A stretch of 64,000 nt of DNA from an uncultured Lachnoclostridium sp. (GCA_905212635.1 CAJMFH010000005.1:1-64000); one strand, 5' to 3'. Shown: positions 1-8,677, numbered from the stretch's first letter. The notes: generated from the sequence alone by a model not told the origin. Numbers and translations are program-made.

Positions 1-2
1 AT

Positions 3-122
3 TTGACGAGCGACGAATTGGCTTACGGACTTGTCCGTAAGATATCTACACGCAAGAAGCATTTCATCAGTTCCGATTGTCGATATCGAAAGGAGAAACG
101 ATTATGGCAAAAGGTTCTGTAA
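3..122 (+). CDS. Possible 3' end of a small mobile-element gene (5' end outside window)
   Basis: A reading frame is open from the left edge and stops at 120-122, 19 bases inside the integrase gene. It encodes a basic, hydrophilic tail including SDELAYGLVRK. Tyrosine-integrase elements often carry a small excisionase or DNA-binding gene just upstream of int, which is the only reason to suspect it is real. I recognise no motif, the start is not visible, and a perfect hairpin lies inside the frame, so it may be an open frame by chance. Confidence 0.25.
   Translation: MTSDELAYGLVRKISTRKKHFISSDCRYRKEKRLWQKVL
22..41. other. Perfect 9-bp hairpin upstream of int
   Basis: CTTACGGAC at 22-30 is exactly complementary to GTCCGTAAG at 33-41, with a 2-base loop. 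There is no T-run after it, so it is not a classical terminator. It could be an integrase or excisionase site or an RNA structure ahead of int. Confidence 0.4.
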
Positions 123-1402
123 GGAAAAAAGGCAAGAAATGGTATTACCGCTATTATGTGGAGGATGCCAGTGGTAACTTGGTTCAAAAGGAATGCGTAG
201 GAACAGAAAGTAAGTCGGAAACGGAAAAATTGCTCCGTAAGGCTATGGAGGAATACGAAAGTAAGAAAATCGTAGCCAAAACGGAGAACATCACACTGGG
301 AGAGCTTTTGGATGTGTGGGTGGATGAGGAATTAAAAGTCAGTTCCCTTAGCAATAACACTGTGACCCTTTATCTTGGGGTAGTGAAGATTATTAAGAGA
401 CACCCATTAAGCAAAAGGAAGCTTCGTACAGTCACAAGTGAACACATGCAGGAATATATGGATTATTTAAGCTTCGGTGGAACGGCTCCCGATGGTACGG
501 AAGCAAAGCCGTTAAGCATAGACCGTATCCATTCTTTTTCAGCAGTGTTACAGAGGGCTTTCCGGTATGCGGTGTTTCCAAAGCAGTATATCAGTTTCAA
601 CCCTATGCAGTATGTAGTAATCAGAAGACCGACGCAGGAAGTGGATTTGTTTGCTACGGAAGATGAAGATTTTTCGCAGGAAAAGACCATTACCCACCAG
701 CAGTACAATGAAATCGTAGATTATCTTACCAAGAAGAAAAGCTCCTCATTGTTGGCAGTGCAGATAGCATATTATGCAGGTCTGCGAATTGGGGAAGTGA
801 CCGGATTATCTTGGGATGACATCAACTTAGAGGAACAGTATCTGACGGTGCGTAGGAGCTTAAGCCGGAACAATGCAAGGCATAAGCTGGAGCTTGGACC
901 TACCAAGCGTAAAAAGGTCAGAATCGTGGATTTTGGCGATACCCTTGCTGAAATCTTACGAAAGGCGAAAAAGGAACAGCATAAGCAACGCTTTCAGTAT
1001 GGACAGCTTTATCAGAGGAATTACTACAAGGAAGTCAGAGAAAAGAACAGAGTTTACTACGAATTGTATTCATTGGACGGAACGCAGGAAGTGCCGGAGG
1101 ACTACACAGAGATTTCACTGGTGTGTGTCAGACAGGACGGAATGTACTTAGGAAGGGAAGCACTGGACTGGATGTGCAGGTCAATCAGGAAGCACCTGAA
1201 AGGATTTGAAAACTTCCATTTCCATTCATTACGACATACTTACACAAGCAATCTGTTAGCAAACGGAGCACCACCGAAGGATGTGCAGGAACTCTTGGGA
1301 CACTCCGCAGTAAGTACCACAATGAATATTTACGCCCACGCTACAAGGGAAGCCAAAAAGAATTCAGCAAGGCTTCTTGATAAGGTAGTAGGGAACGATT
1401 AA
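104..1402 (+). CDS. int: Tyrosine recombinase / integrase of an integrative element
   Basis: A 432-residue site-specific recombinase that would integrate and excise the element lying to the left. The N-terminal part has a basic AP2-like arm-binding segment (KGKKWYYRYYVED), then a SAM-like core-binding region at roughly residues 65-170, then the catalytic domain. The catalytic set is intact: Arg in AGLRIGE (about 228), HSLRH (about 377), LGHS and the tyrosine of NIYAH (about 409). ATG at 104 is chosen because AAAGGAG sits 8 bases ahead; an in-frame TTG at 77 has no such site. The gene ends at the junction with chromosomal-type genes on the opposite strand, as expected for an element end. Tn916/ICE-type and phage-type integrases share this architecture, so the element class is not resolved. 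Confidence 0.93.
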   Translation: MAKGSVRKKGKKWYYRYYVEDASGNLVQKECVGTESKSETEKLLRKAMEEYESKKIVAKTENITLGELLDVWVDEELKVSSLSNNTVTLYLGVVKIIKRHPLSKRKLRTVTSEHMQEYMDYLSFGGTAPDGTEAKPLSIDRIHSFSAVLQRAFRYAVFPKQYISFNPMQYVVIRRPTQEVDLFATEDEDFSQEKTITHQQYNEIVDYLTKKKSSSLLAVQIAYYAGLRIGEVTGLSWDDINLEEQYLTVRRSLSRNNARHKLELGPTKRKKVRIVDFGDTLAEILRKAKKEQHKQRFQYGQLYQRNYYKEVREKNRVYYELYSLDGTQEVPEDYTEISLVCVRQDGMYLGREALDWMCRSIRKHLKGFENFHFHSLRHTYTSNLLANGAPPKDVQELLGHSAVSTTMNIYAHATREAKKNSARLLDKVVGND

Positions 1403-1413
1403 GACGAAAACAA

Positions 1414-1462
1414 CACTTTTCCCTTATAGCTTCCTCACAAGGGAAAAAATAAGGGAAAAGTG
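1414..1462. repeat. Inverted repeat at the element end, candidate att / integrase-binding site
   Basis: Twelve bases after the int stop, CACTTTTCCCTTA (1414-1426) is matched exactly by its reverse complement at 1450-1462. The motif AAGGGAAAA occurs twice within the right half. No T-run follows. The position between int and chromosomal genes fits an attachment site, but no second copy is available in this window to define the core. A smaller palindrome, CGGGAAATCCCG, follows at 1485-1496. Confidence 0.5.
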
Positions 1463-1556
1463 CAAATTACATAGATGTTGATGGGCGGGAAATCCCGTAA
1501 ATACTGGAAAGTTGGAGAAATACACGAATTAATTTGAATTTTACTGTCTTACCAGC

Positions 1557-1583
1557 AGAGAGCCTAGGGCGCCCCTCTCTTTT
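1557..1583 (+). terminator. Possible terminator after int, converging with bsh
   Basis: AGAGAG (1557-1562) pairs with CTCTCT (1575-1580), followed by TTTT across 1580-1583. The loop contains the palindrome GGGCGCCC. It lies between convergent int and bile salt hydrolase genes. The stem is short and interrupted, so confidence is modest. Confidence 0.4.
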
Positions 1584-1595
1584 CACTATATTCTT

Positions 1596-2576
1596 CTAAT
1601 TCTGCCGGCACACTTCTCCCTGCATCCGCAGCGGATAACAGAACAATTCTTTCGCATCCAGATCGACGCGGTGCATATCCACCGCATTCCACTGTGGATT
1701 CTCATACGTCGTATAATAATAAATACCCTTTGACGCGTTGACGCAGGAAGTGTAAATTGTGTATTCATATTTTTCAGGCTCTACCTCGCAGCACCCCTTT
1801 TGCTGGGCAACCGATCCTAAAATATGGAAAAACTGTGCCACGCTTTCCACCTCGGCATCTCCCGACTTGGAATGTAAACGGGTAAATGCCGCGCGGACAA
1901 AACGGGAAGACGAAGAAAGGTCTCCCGGCAGTCCGAGTGCACCCATGCCGCGGCTGTATGCCTGCAATGGGATTCCCGGAGCAAATGTATTTTCCGGCTG
2001 TTTTGGCGACAGTCCCTGATAATTATTTAACTGGAAACATTGCTGTTCAAACGGCGGATTGTTTGTCAGCACGCCAAACGGATTGTCGTACACTTTGATT
2101 CCGTCTTTCATGGATTCCACGACGATACACTCGTCCGCATCGGCAATCATCCAATGAAGGGAAGACGATGGCAGCCCATCAGAAAACGGAATGTTGGTAA
2201 TACATAGGGAAGAAACCGCCTCCCGCGCTTCTTTTACCGATGCACATCTGCCGAGAATCCACGGGATAAATTCAAACGATGCCACATTATCACAAGAAAC
2301 CTTTGGCTCATGATAGACCGCATTCCCCACAAAATTAAGTCCCGCCATGCCAAGACCTTTTTCATTGACTGCTTCATAATATAAGGGATAATTTTGTGCC
2401 ACATGCGCCATTCCGATCATGGTGTATTTACATTTTTTACCAGCAAGTTTTTCGTCACGCCATGTAAATTCATAATTTCTCGGCGTAACCACCACCTGCT
2501 CACCATAAGAAAATTCGTAATCAAGCGTTCGTCCAAAATAAAAATCTTTAGTTTTATATGTCGCTGCTGTACACAT
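1596..2576 (-). CDS. bsh: Bile salt hydrolase (choloylglycine hydrolase, Ntn family)
   Basis: 326 residues, the usual family length. The enzyme deconjugates glycine- or taurine-linked bile acids; penicillin V acylases share the fold. The mature N-terminal nucleophile Cys2 follows the start Met directly (MCTAAT). The other family active-site positions are all recognisable: Arg16 and Asp19 (FGRTLD), Asn81 (AGLNF), Asn172 (VLTNNP) and Arg225 in GLPGDLSSSSRFVRAAF. These correspond to Cys2, Arg18, Asp21, Asn82, Asn175 and Arg228 of the Clostridium perfringens enzyme. The start at 2576 is fixed by the need for Cys2 and by AAGGAGG just upstream; an in-frame upstream extension would bury the nucleophile. 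No signal peptide, so cytoplasmic. It follows the deoxyinosine glycosylase gene by 4 bases, so the two are probably co-transcribed. Confidence 0.9.
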   Translation of the reverse strand: MCTAATYKTKDFYFGRTLDYEFSYGEQVVVTPRNYEFTWRDEKLAGKKCKYTMIGMAHVAQNYPLYYEAVNEKGLGMAGLNFVGNAVYHEPKVSCDNVASFEFIPWILGRCASVKEAREAVSSLCITNIPFSDGLPSSSLHWMIADADECIVVESMKDGIKVYDNPFGVLTNNPPFEQQCFQLNNYQGLSPKQPENTFAPGIPLQAYSRGMGALGLPGDLSSSSRFVRAAFTRLHSKSGDAEVESVAQFFHILGSVAQQKGCCEVEPEKYEYTIYTSCVNASKGIYYYTTYENPQWNAVDMHRVDLDAKELFCYPLRMQGEVCRQN

Positions 2577-2580
2577 GGTA

Positions 2581-3093
2581 TCAGCCTCCTTTTTCAAATT
2601 CGTGCAGTGCTTCCTGCCATATTTCAATCAGTTTTTCCAACGAAAATGCTGCGTTCGCCGGGCTGGAAGACGGTAGTTCCACACAGGGAAGTCCGGTTAC
2701 CGGTTCCTGATATTTCCGGTACAATTTTCCAGCCAGCCGTCCATTGGTAAATACCCCACGGATCTGCGACATTTCAAGAATTTGATTCAGATTTGCCGGA
2801 ACGACATTCCGGATACTGCTGTCGCTTGAACCCACGATCTCACATTCTTCAATGACATCGTACAACGCAATGCCATTTTCCAAAAGAAACTGTCTCTTTT
2901 CTTCTATTGTAACCGGTTCCGTCTCATTGCATACGGCAGCCAGAATTTTCCAAAAACGGTTGCGCGGATGTCCATAGAAAAATCCTTCCTCCCGCGATTT
3001 TACAGACGGAAAACTGCCTAAAATCAAAATACGGGACTTCTCATCGTAAACCGGTCCAAATCCATGAGAAGCCCGCGTATAATTTTTATTCAT
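2581..3093 (-). CDS. DNA-deoxyinosine / hypoxanthine-DNA glycosylase (UDG superfamily)
   Basis: 170 residues. Uracil-DNA-glycosylase superfamily, the hypoxanthine-removing branch (family 6), acting in base excision repair of deaminated adenine. Visible motifs are ILGSFPS near the N-terminus, FYGHPRNRFWKIL, and LPSSSPANA in the C-terminal third, all characteristic of this branch. The start at 3093 is chosen because GGAGGAAG lies upstream inside the preceding gene; the ATG overlaps the stop of the glycosyltransferase gene by 8 bases, suggesting translational coupling. The functional link with its neighbours is not obvious. Confidence 0.85.
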   Translation of the reverse strand: MNKNYTRASHGFGPVYDEKSRILILGSFPSVKSREEGFFYGHPRNRFWKILAAVCNETEPVTIEEKRQFLLENGIALYDVIEECEIVGSSDSSIRNVVPANLNQILEMSQIRGVFTNGRLAGKLYRKYQEPVTGLPCVELPSSSPANAAFSLEKLIEIWQEALHEFEKGG

Positions 3094-4039
3094 CCAATAC
3101 TTCCTCCACTGCATAACGTGGTCTGCCTTTGGTCTCCATATACACCTTTCCGATGTATTCCCCGATGATTCCGATCGCCAGAAGCTGAAGTCCGCCGAGT
3201 GCCCAGATTGACACGATCAAACTGCTCCATCCCCGCACCGTATCTCCCAGCATATGTTCTACGATCGAATAAATCAGCATCCCGATACTCACGATAAAGA
3301 TGACAAAACCCAGCCACACAATAAACCGGATTGGTTTAACACTAAACGAAGAAATTCCATCAAACGCAAACGCAAGCATTTTCTTCAGCGGATACTTGCT
3401 CTCTCCTGCCATACGCTCTTTTCTTTCATAATATACATTATCAGACGGAAATCCGATCAATGGGATCATTCCACGCAGAAACAGATGAACTTCCTTATAA
3501 TTTTCCAATTCATCCAACACCCGCTTACTCATCAGGCGGTAATCCGCATGATTAAACACAATGTCAACTCCCATCCATTTCATCATATGATAAAAGCCTT
3601 CTGCGGTCGTTTTCTTAAAGAATGTGTCCTTTTTCCGGCTGCTCCGCACTCCATAAACGACATCATTTCCGGCTTTAAATTTTTCTAACATCTCATCGAT
3701 GGCATTGATATCATCCTGAAGATCCGCATCCAGTGTGATCGCCACATCGCAATGGTCTTTTGCATACATTAACCCTGCCAGCACGGCATTCTGATGTCCC
3801 CGGTTACGGGAAAGGGTCAGTCCGCTGCAAATGACATTTTCCCCATGAAATTTGCGGATCAATATCCAGGTCTGATCTTTGGAACCGTCATTGACGTAAA
3901 GAATCCGGCTTTTTTCGTTGATCACCCCACGTTCCATCAGCGCCGTCATCTTTTCCAAAAGCTGACGGTTTGTCTCCGTAAGCACCTCCTGCTCATTGTA
4001 GCACGGCACCACAAGATACAATGTACATTTTTCGTTCAT
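3086..4039 (-). CDS. Polyprenyl-phosphate glycosyltransferase, GT2 (GtrB/CsbB type)
   Basis: 317 residues. A GT-A domain occupies about residues 1-220: the nucleotide-binding start VVPCYNEQEVL, the metal-binding DADLQDD, and RSSRKKDTFFKK. It is followed by two C-terminal membrane helices (about 230-255 and 265-290). This is the bactoprenol glucosyltransferase (GtrB/YkcC) layout: the enzyme loads a sugar from a nucleotide donor onto undecaprenyl phosphate at the inner membrane face for export and use by a GT-C enzyme. The start at 4039 has GGAGGAAAAC upstream. It diverges from the ulosonate operon at 4198 and may belong to the same surface-glycan programme, but no GtrA or GT-C partner sits next to it. 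The sugar is unknown. Confidence 0.85.
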   Translation of the reverse strand: MNEKCTLYLVVPCYNEQEVLTETNRQLLEKMTALMERGVINEKSRILYVNDGSKDQTWILIRKFHGENVICSGLTLSRNRGHQNAVLAGLMYAKDHCDVAITLDADLQDDINAIDEMLEKFKAGNDVVYGVRSSRKKDTFFKKTTAEGFYHMMKWMGVDIVFNHADYRLMSKRVLDELENYKEVHLFLRGMIPLIGFPSDNVYYERKERMAGESKYPLKKMLAFAFDGISSFSVKPIRFIVWLGFVIFIVSIGMLIYSIVEHMLGDTVRGWSSLIVSIWALGGLQLLAIGIIGEYIGKVYMETKGRPRYAVEEVLDE

Positions 4040-4111
4040 AGTTTTCCTCCATCTCCACACATTGTCACATACTTCTATTGTACCTACCGCACGTAAAAAA
4101 GTCAAATATAT

Positions 4112-4140
4112 TTGCAAGAATGTAACGGGTGTGGTAAAAT
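4112..4140 (+). promoter_or_regulatory. SigA-type promoter of the CMP-ulosonate operon
   Basis: -35 TTGCAA at 4112-4117 and -10 TAAAAT at 4135-4140, separated by 17 bases, about 58 bases ahead of the ATG at 4198. It lies in the divergent intergenic region with the GT2 gene at 3086-4039. Confidence 0.6.
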
Positions 4141-4197
4141 AGATTCTGGTAAGTAATACTGTATTGTTATATAGTGAATTTGGAGAACGAAACTATC

Positions 4198-6291
4198 ATG
4201 AATGAACGACAAAAATATAAATGGAAACAAGATTTATCCTGGCTGAAAAACAGGATTAAATTTAAAATAAACCGTATCTTTTTTATGACGCAGGACAAAA
4301 TGGTAATGTTCGAATCCTATCATGGAAAACGCTGTGGAGACAGTGTGCGTGCCATTTATGAAGAAATGCTCAAAGATGACACATTTCGCGATTATACTTT
4401 TGTATGGGCATTTTCCAAACCTTCCGAACACGCTGACCTTTTGGAAAATCCACATACTCTCGTCGTAAAAAAAGGAAGTGCAGAATATTTCCGGTATTAT
4501 GCCGCTGCCCGTTTCTGGGTCAACAACGTCAGTATTCCGGATTTTTTAATTCCGGGACGGCATCAGGTGTATATTGAGACCTGGCATGGCACGCCATTAA
4601 AACGGCTTGGCTGTGACATCACGACAGACAGCGATCCGAGACAGTCCAAAGAGCGGATGCACCGCAGATACCGGACGAAAGGAAAAAAAGTAACACATTT
4701 CCTGTCCCCGTCTCCTTATTATACGGAAAAGATTGCTTCTGCATTCGATGTAGATCCTGCACAGGACGGGCTGTTCATTAACTCCGGATATCCACGCAAC
4801 GACGCATTGCTGGAACCATCCGAAGAAAAAACAGCAGAATTTAAGAAATCACTCGGCATCCCGGAAGGTGCCAAAGTCATCTTATATACACCGACGTGGC
4901 GCGACAATGAATATCAGACCGGACAGGGATTTCAATACGAAAGCCCGGTAAATCTCGGAAAACTGATGGATCTTTTACCGGAAAATTATATTTTATTATT
5001 CCGCGCCCATCATCAGGTAGGAACTTCCGAAGTCATTCAGGAAACCGACCGCATTTTCGACGTGACAGACGTAGACGATCTCAATGATCTGTATCTGATC
5101 AGTGACCTGATGATCACAGACTACTCTTCTACGATGTTTGATTACAGTGTGTTAAAACGTCCGATGGTATTTCATATGTATGATCTGGAACGTTACGAAC
5201 GTGAGATCCGCGGATTTTATTTTGACCTTGACGAGCTTCCCGGGCCGATCACCAAAAACGAAGAAGAACTAGCAGCTGCGATCCGCGACGGCATAACAAA
5301 CTTTGATTATGGCAAAGATAAAAAATATCAGGCATTCCACGATAAATTTAACCCGTGGGAAGACGGTCACGCTGCCCGGCGCGTTGTGGAACAGTGCATC
5401 CAGATTCCTCCTCACAAAAAGGGACTCTGGGAAAAACTGGTACTCAATTACAAACGTACCATAAACCGTGTTCATATTGTATATCTGATCGTAAAATACA
5501 ATATCAGCGGTTTTTTCAACAAACACGGACTCTTCCTTGATAATAACAGCCGGCGTCTGCTCAAAATGAAAGATTCTCATAAGGGAGAACGCTGCTTTTT
5601 GATCGGTAATGGGCCAAGCCTGAGTCCGGAAGATCTGCATATGCTGATTGATGAATACACCTTTGGAACCAATATGGTGTATAAGATTTTTGACCGCACC
5701 GACTGGCGGCCAAGTTTTCACTGTGTCTCCGACAGCATTTATGCGACAAAACTGCGTGATGAACTGTATAATAATGTAAAGTCACCGCTGTTTACAATTG
5801 AAAAAACGTATCGGAAAATGACAAAACGCACCTTGGAAACTACCTATGTACACACGATTGCCAGCGAGAGATACAAAGTCAAAGGAAATATTTTTGCCTA
5901 TTGTATGGTAAAGGCAACGGTTCTTTCTCTCGCCGCAGAGTTTGCTTTTCATATGGGCTTTTCCGAAATTTATCTGCTTGGCGTAGACTGTACCAACCCT
6001 CACGCCGCCGGCGGTCATTTTACCGATAACTATACAACCAAGGAAATTGCCCAGACTGACATTTCCCGTATCAAAGAACGTATGAATAAGGAAAATGTTA
6101 CGACGGAACAGATCGGCGAACATATCATTGACCGATCGATGGATGTATACCGGCTGTTAAAAAAATATGCTGATAAACACGGCATTAAAATATATAATGC
6201 AACCCGTGGTGGAAATCTGGAAATCTTCCCTCGTGTCAAACTGGAAGATGTATTAGCTTCCGAACGACCACCGCACAACAAGAAAGGATGA
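4198..6291 (+). CDS. TagF-like polyol-phosphate transferase fused to a Maf/GT42-like domain
   Basis: 697 residues, two domains. Residues about 25-395 are a CDP-glycerol/ribitol glycerophosphotransferase domain (Glyphos_transf, teichoic acid polymerase type): ETWHGTPLKRLG, TPTWRDN and ITDYSSTMFDY are its signature segments. From about 455 a second domain begins with FLIGNGPSLS (GNGPS about 470-474) and includes FGTNMV, MGFSEIYLLGVDC, GGHF and IKIYNATRGGNLE. GNGPS plus a G-D strand is the pattern of the MAF_flag10/DUF115 and GT42 sialyltransferase-like folds, whose studied members use CMP-ulosonates. The next gene makes a CMP-ulosonate, so I infer this domain transfers it. ATG at 4198 is preferred (GGAGA upstream) over GTG at 4174. 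A paralogue with the same two domains is at 27714-29771. Confidence 0.85.
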   Translation: MNERQKYKWKQDLSWLKNRIKFKINRIFFMTQDKMVMFESYHGKRCGDSVRAIYEEMLKDDTFRDYTFVWAFSKPSEHADLLENPHTLVVKKGSAEYFRYYAAARFWVNNVSIPDFLIPGRHQVYIETWHGTPLKRLGCDITTDSDPRQSKERMHRRYRTKGKKVTHFLSPSPYYTEKIASAFDVDPAQDGLFINSGYPRNDALLEPSEEKTAEFKKSLGIPEGAKVILYTPTWRDNEYQTGQGFQYESPVNLGKLMDLLPENYILLFRAHHQVGTSEVIQETDRIFDVTDVDDLNDLYLISDLMITDYSSTMFDYSVLKRPMVFHMYDLERYEREIRGFYFDLDELPGPITKNEEELAAAIRDGITNFDYGKDKKYQAFHDKFNPWEDGHAARRVVEQCIQIPPHKKGLWEKLVLNYKRTINRVHIVYLIVKYNISGFFNKHGLFLDNNSRRLLKMKDSHKGERCFLIGNGPSLSPEDLHMLIDEYTFGTNMVYKIFDRTDWRPSFHCVSDSIYATKLRDELYNNVKSPLFTIEKTYRKMTKRTLETTYVHTIASERYKVKGNIFAYCMVKATVLSLAAEFAFHMGFSEIYLLGVDCTNPHAAGGHFTDNYTTKEIAQTDISRIKERMNKENVTTEQIGEHIIDRSMDVYRLLKKYADKHGIKIYNATRGGNLEIFPRVKLEDVLASERPPHNKKG

Positions 6292-6297
6292 GTAAAT

Positions 6298-7038
6298 ATG
6301 AAGATAATTGGAGTCATTCCAGCAAGATACAAATCAAGCCGTTTTCCGGGCAAACCATTGGTAGACATCTGTGGCAAGCCAATGATCTGGTGGGTATACC
6401 AGCAGGCAAAAAAGGTACCGGAATTTGACGAAGTTTATGTAGCTACCGACGATGACCGCATCGAAGCAGCGTGCAAAGAACATGACATGAAAGTCATCAT
6501 GACTTCCGACAAGCACGAAACCGGTTCTGACCGTGTAGCCGAGGTAGCGACAAAAGTCGAAGGCGATCTTTTTGTCAATATTCAGGGCGACGAGCCGGTC
6601 ATTAATCCGGAAATGATTCAGGAAGTAATTTCCATCTTTTTGGAAGACGAAACCGTTACTTTTGGCAGTCTGAAAAAAGAGATTACCGATCCGGATGAGA
6701 TCAAGGCAACAAGCACCGTAAAAGTAGTTACCGACCAGAAAGGCGATGCGATGTATTTTTCCCGCTCTGTCATTCCTTCGAATGTAAAAGACGGAAAACT
6801 TGCCCGTGTATTCCGTCATGTCGGAATCTATGCATACAAACGTGACTTCCTGGAAGAATTTTCCAAAATGTCACAGACGGAACTGGAACTTGGCGAAGGC
6901 ATTGAACCTCTTCGCGCCATGGAACGCGGCTACAAAATGAGATTAAAAGAAACCAAACATTCCTCAATTGGCGTGGATCTGCCGGAACACATTGAAAAGG
7001 TGGAGCGCGTCATCAAAGGAATTGATACCTTAGACTGA
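6298..7038 (+). CDS. kdsB: CMP-ulosonate synthetase (3-deoxy-manno-octulosonate cytidylyltransferase family)
   Basis: 246 residues; the E. coli enzyme has 248. It activates a 3-deoxy-2-ulosonic acid with CTP to the CMP-sugar. Family features: IPARYKSSRFPGKPL at the N-terminus (CTP-binding loop), GKPMIWW, TSDKHETGSDRVAEV, VNIQGDEPVI and HVGIYAYKR. The gene starts 6 bases after the preceding stop with AAAGGATG as ribosome binding site, so the operon is tight. In Gram-negatives KdsB serves lipid A-core; this window is clearly Firmicute, so the product must go to another surface glycan. The exact ulosonate (Kdo or a relative) cannot be read from sequence. Confidence 0.88.
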   Translation: MKIIGVIPARYKSSRFPGKPLVDICGKPMIWWVYQQAKKVPEFDEVYVATDDDRIEAACKEHDMKVIMTSDKHETGSDRVAEVATKVEGDLFVNIQGDEPVINPEMIQEVISIFLEDETVTFGSLKKEITDPDEIKATSTVKVVTDQKGDAMYFSRSVIPSNVKDGKLARVFRHVGIYAYKRDFLEEFSKMSQTELELGEGIEPLRAMERGYKMRLKETKHSSIGVDLPEHIEKVERVIKGIDTLD

Positions 7039-7066
7039 CATTAGGATTATATTTTAGGAGGTTACT

Positions 7067-8677
7067 ATGAAACGAGTACAATTACTTGACTGCACACTGC
7101 GCGATGGTGGCTATCTCGTAGATGCACAATTTGGAAATACAGTAATCAAAGGAATGATCAAAGGCCTTTCCGAAAGCGGCATTGATGTCGTTGAATGTGG
7201 TTTTTTAAAAGATGAACCTCATCAGAAAGGCAGCACAATCTTTAACAATGCGGCTCAACTCCGTCCTTTCCTGCCGGAAGAACGCCGCCAGACTTCGTAT
7301 GTCTGCCTCGCCGACTACAGCCGTTATACCATCTCCAATCTGGAGCCATTTGACGGCACTTCAATCGACGGTGTGCGCGCTTGCTTTTTCAAAAAAGAGC
7401 GCTACGATGTCATTGATTTCTGCAAAAGCATTGTAGAAAAGGGCTACAAACTTTATGTCCAGCCGGTTGATGTACTCGGCTATACGGATGCCGAACTTTT
7501 GGAATTGATTGAAATGATCAATCCACTGGAACCATACGCATTTTCTCTTGTTGATACCTTTGGTTCCATGTACAAAGAGGATCTGCGCCGCGTATTTTAT
7601 CTTGTAAATCAGAATCTGAACGCGGCATCCCGTATCGGATTCCACTCACATAATAATTTGCAGATGTCCTTCTCTTTGTCACAGGAATTTATCGACATGA
7701 CACAGGGACTCCGCAAAATTGTCATTGACGGAACGATGGCAGGTATGGGACGTGGTGCCGGCAATACCAACACGGAACTGATCATGCAGTATATGAACCG
7801 CAAATACAATTCCGGCTACGATATCGACACGGTACTTGATCTGATCGACAACTACATTGATGGTATCCGAAACACCTGCACATGGGGATATTCGATCCCG
7901 TATTATCTTGCCGGATCGTACAGCGCCCATGTTAATAACATTTCCTACCTTACGGCAAAGGCGGGTATTTCCAGCCGCGATATCAACTATATTCTGAACC
8001 GTATCGGCGGCGAAGCGCGAAAACGCTATGACTATGATCTTTTGGAAAAAACTTACATGGAATATGTCGGAATTATCCGCGACGATGAAAAGGAGGTTAC
8101 GAAACTCCGCGAATCTCTCCAGGGCAAGGACATCCTTATGCTCCTTCCGGGACACAGTATCGTCACGCACAAAGAAGAGATTTTGAAATACTGTGAAGAA
8201 AAACATCCGATCGTAATCAGTGTAAATCTTTTGTCACATGATTATCCGATCAATTATGCGTATTTCAGCAATAAAAAACGTTACAATTACTGGAAGAGTT
8301 CAAGCCGTTTCAGCGAATACAAAAAGATCGTCACTTCCAATGTCACAAATGAAGAGAACAAAAATCAGGTAATTCTCGATTTTACGCGTCTCGTAAAATG
8401 TGGCTGGGATCAGCTTGACAACTCCGGTATCCTTCTGCTTCGTCTGTTGGATGAACTGGAGGTCGCCTCCATTGCCATGGCCGGTTTTGACGGCTACAGC
8501 CACGATGCTTCCAGCACAAACTATATGCAGAAGGAAATGGAAAAAACAAGAAATACGCTGAATGCGGATGACGCAAACCGTGATGTCCAAAGCATGCTTG
8601 AAGATTATCTCAATACCAGAAAATCGGACTGCCCGCTTTCCTTTATCACGCCATCCCGTTTTGAACTCAATCACTAA
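7067..8677 (+). CDS. Pyruvate-type aldolase (DRE-TIM/HMGL-like) fused to a Rossmann-like domain
   Basis: 536 residues. The N-terminal about 300 residues are a DRE-TIM metallolyase of the 4-hydroxy-2-oxovalerate aldolase branch: LLDCTLRDGGY at the start, DTFGSMY, the metal-binding GFHSHNNLQ and IDGTMAGMGRGAGN. Such enzymes make or cleave a bond between pyruvate and an aldehyde. Residues about 355-536 form a second domain: DILMLLPGHS, IVISVN, YAYFSNK and IAMAGFDGYS. Its layout resembles the GNGPS/CN/G-D layout of MAF/GT42-like domains (my comparison, weak identity). TTAGGAGG precedes the ATG. Lying between KdsB and a KdsC-type phosphatase, its likely job is to build the ulosonate carbon chain in place of a PEP-dependent KdsA/NeuB synthase. 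It could instead degrade or modify the sugar. Confidence 0.8.
   Translation: MKRVQLLDCTLRDGGYLVDAQFGNTVIKGMIKGLSESGIDVVECGFLKDEPHQKGSTIFNNAAQLRPFLPEERRQTSYVCLADYSRYTISNLEPFDGTSIDGVRACFFKKERYDVIDFCKSIVEKGYKLYVQPVDVLGYTDAELLELIEMINPLEPYAFSLVDTFGSMYKEDLRRVFYLVNQNLNAASRIGFHSHNNLQMSFSLSQEFIDMTQGLRKIVIDGTMAGMGRGAGNTNTELIMQYMNRKYNSGYDIDTVLDLIDNYIDGIRNTCTWGYSIPYYLAGSYSAHVNNISYLTAKAGISSRDINYILNRIGGEARKRYDYDLLEKTYMEYVGIIRDDEKEVTKLRESLQGKDILMLLPGHSIVTHKEEILKYCEEKHPIVISVNLLSHDYPINYAYFSNKKRYNYWKSSSRFSEYKKIVTSNVTNEENKNQVILDFTRLVKCGWDQLDNSGILLLRLLDELEVASIAMAGFDGYSHDASSTNYMQKEMEKTRNTLNADDANRDVQSMLEDYLNTRKSDCPLSFITPSRFELNH

Noticed and set aside
2577..2627. Longer N-terminus for the bile salt hydrolase
   Set aside because: The catalytic cysteine must be residue 2, and AAGGAGG precedes the inner ATG.
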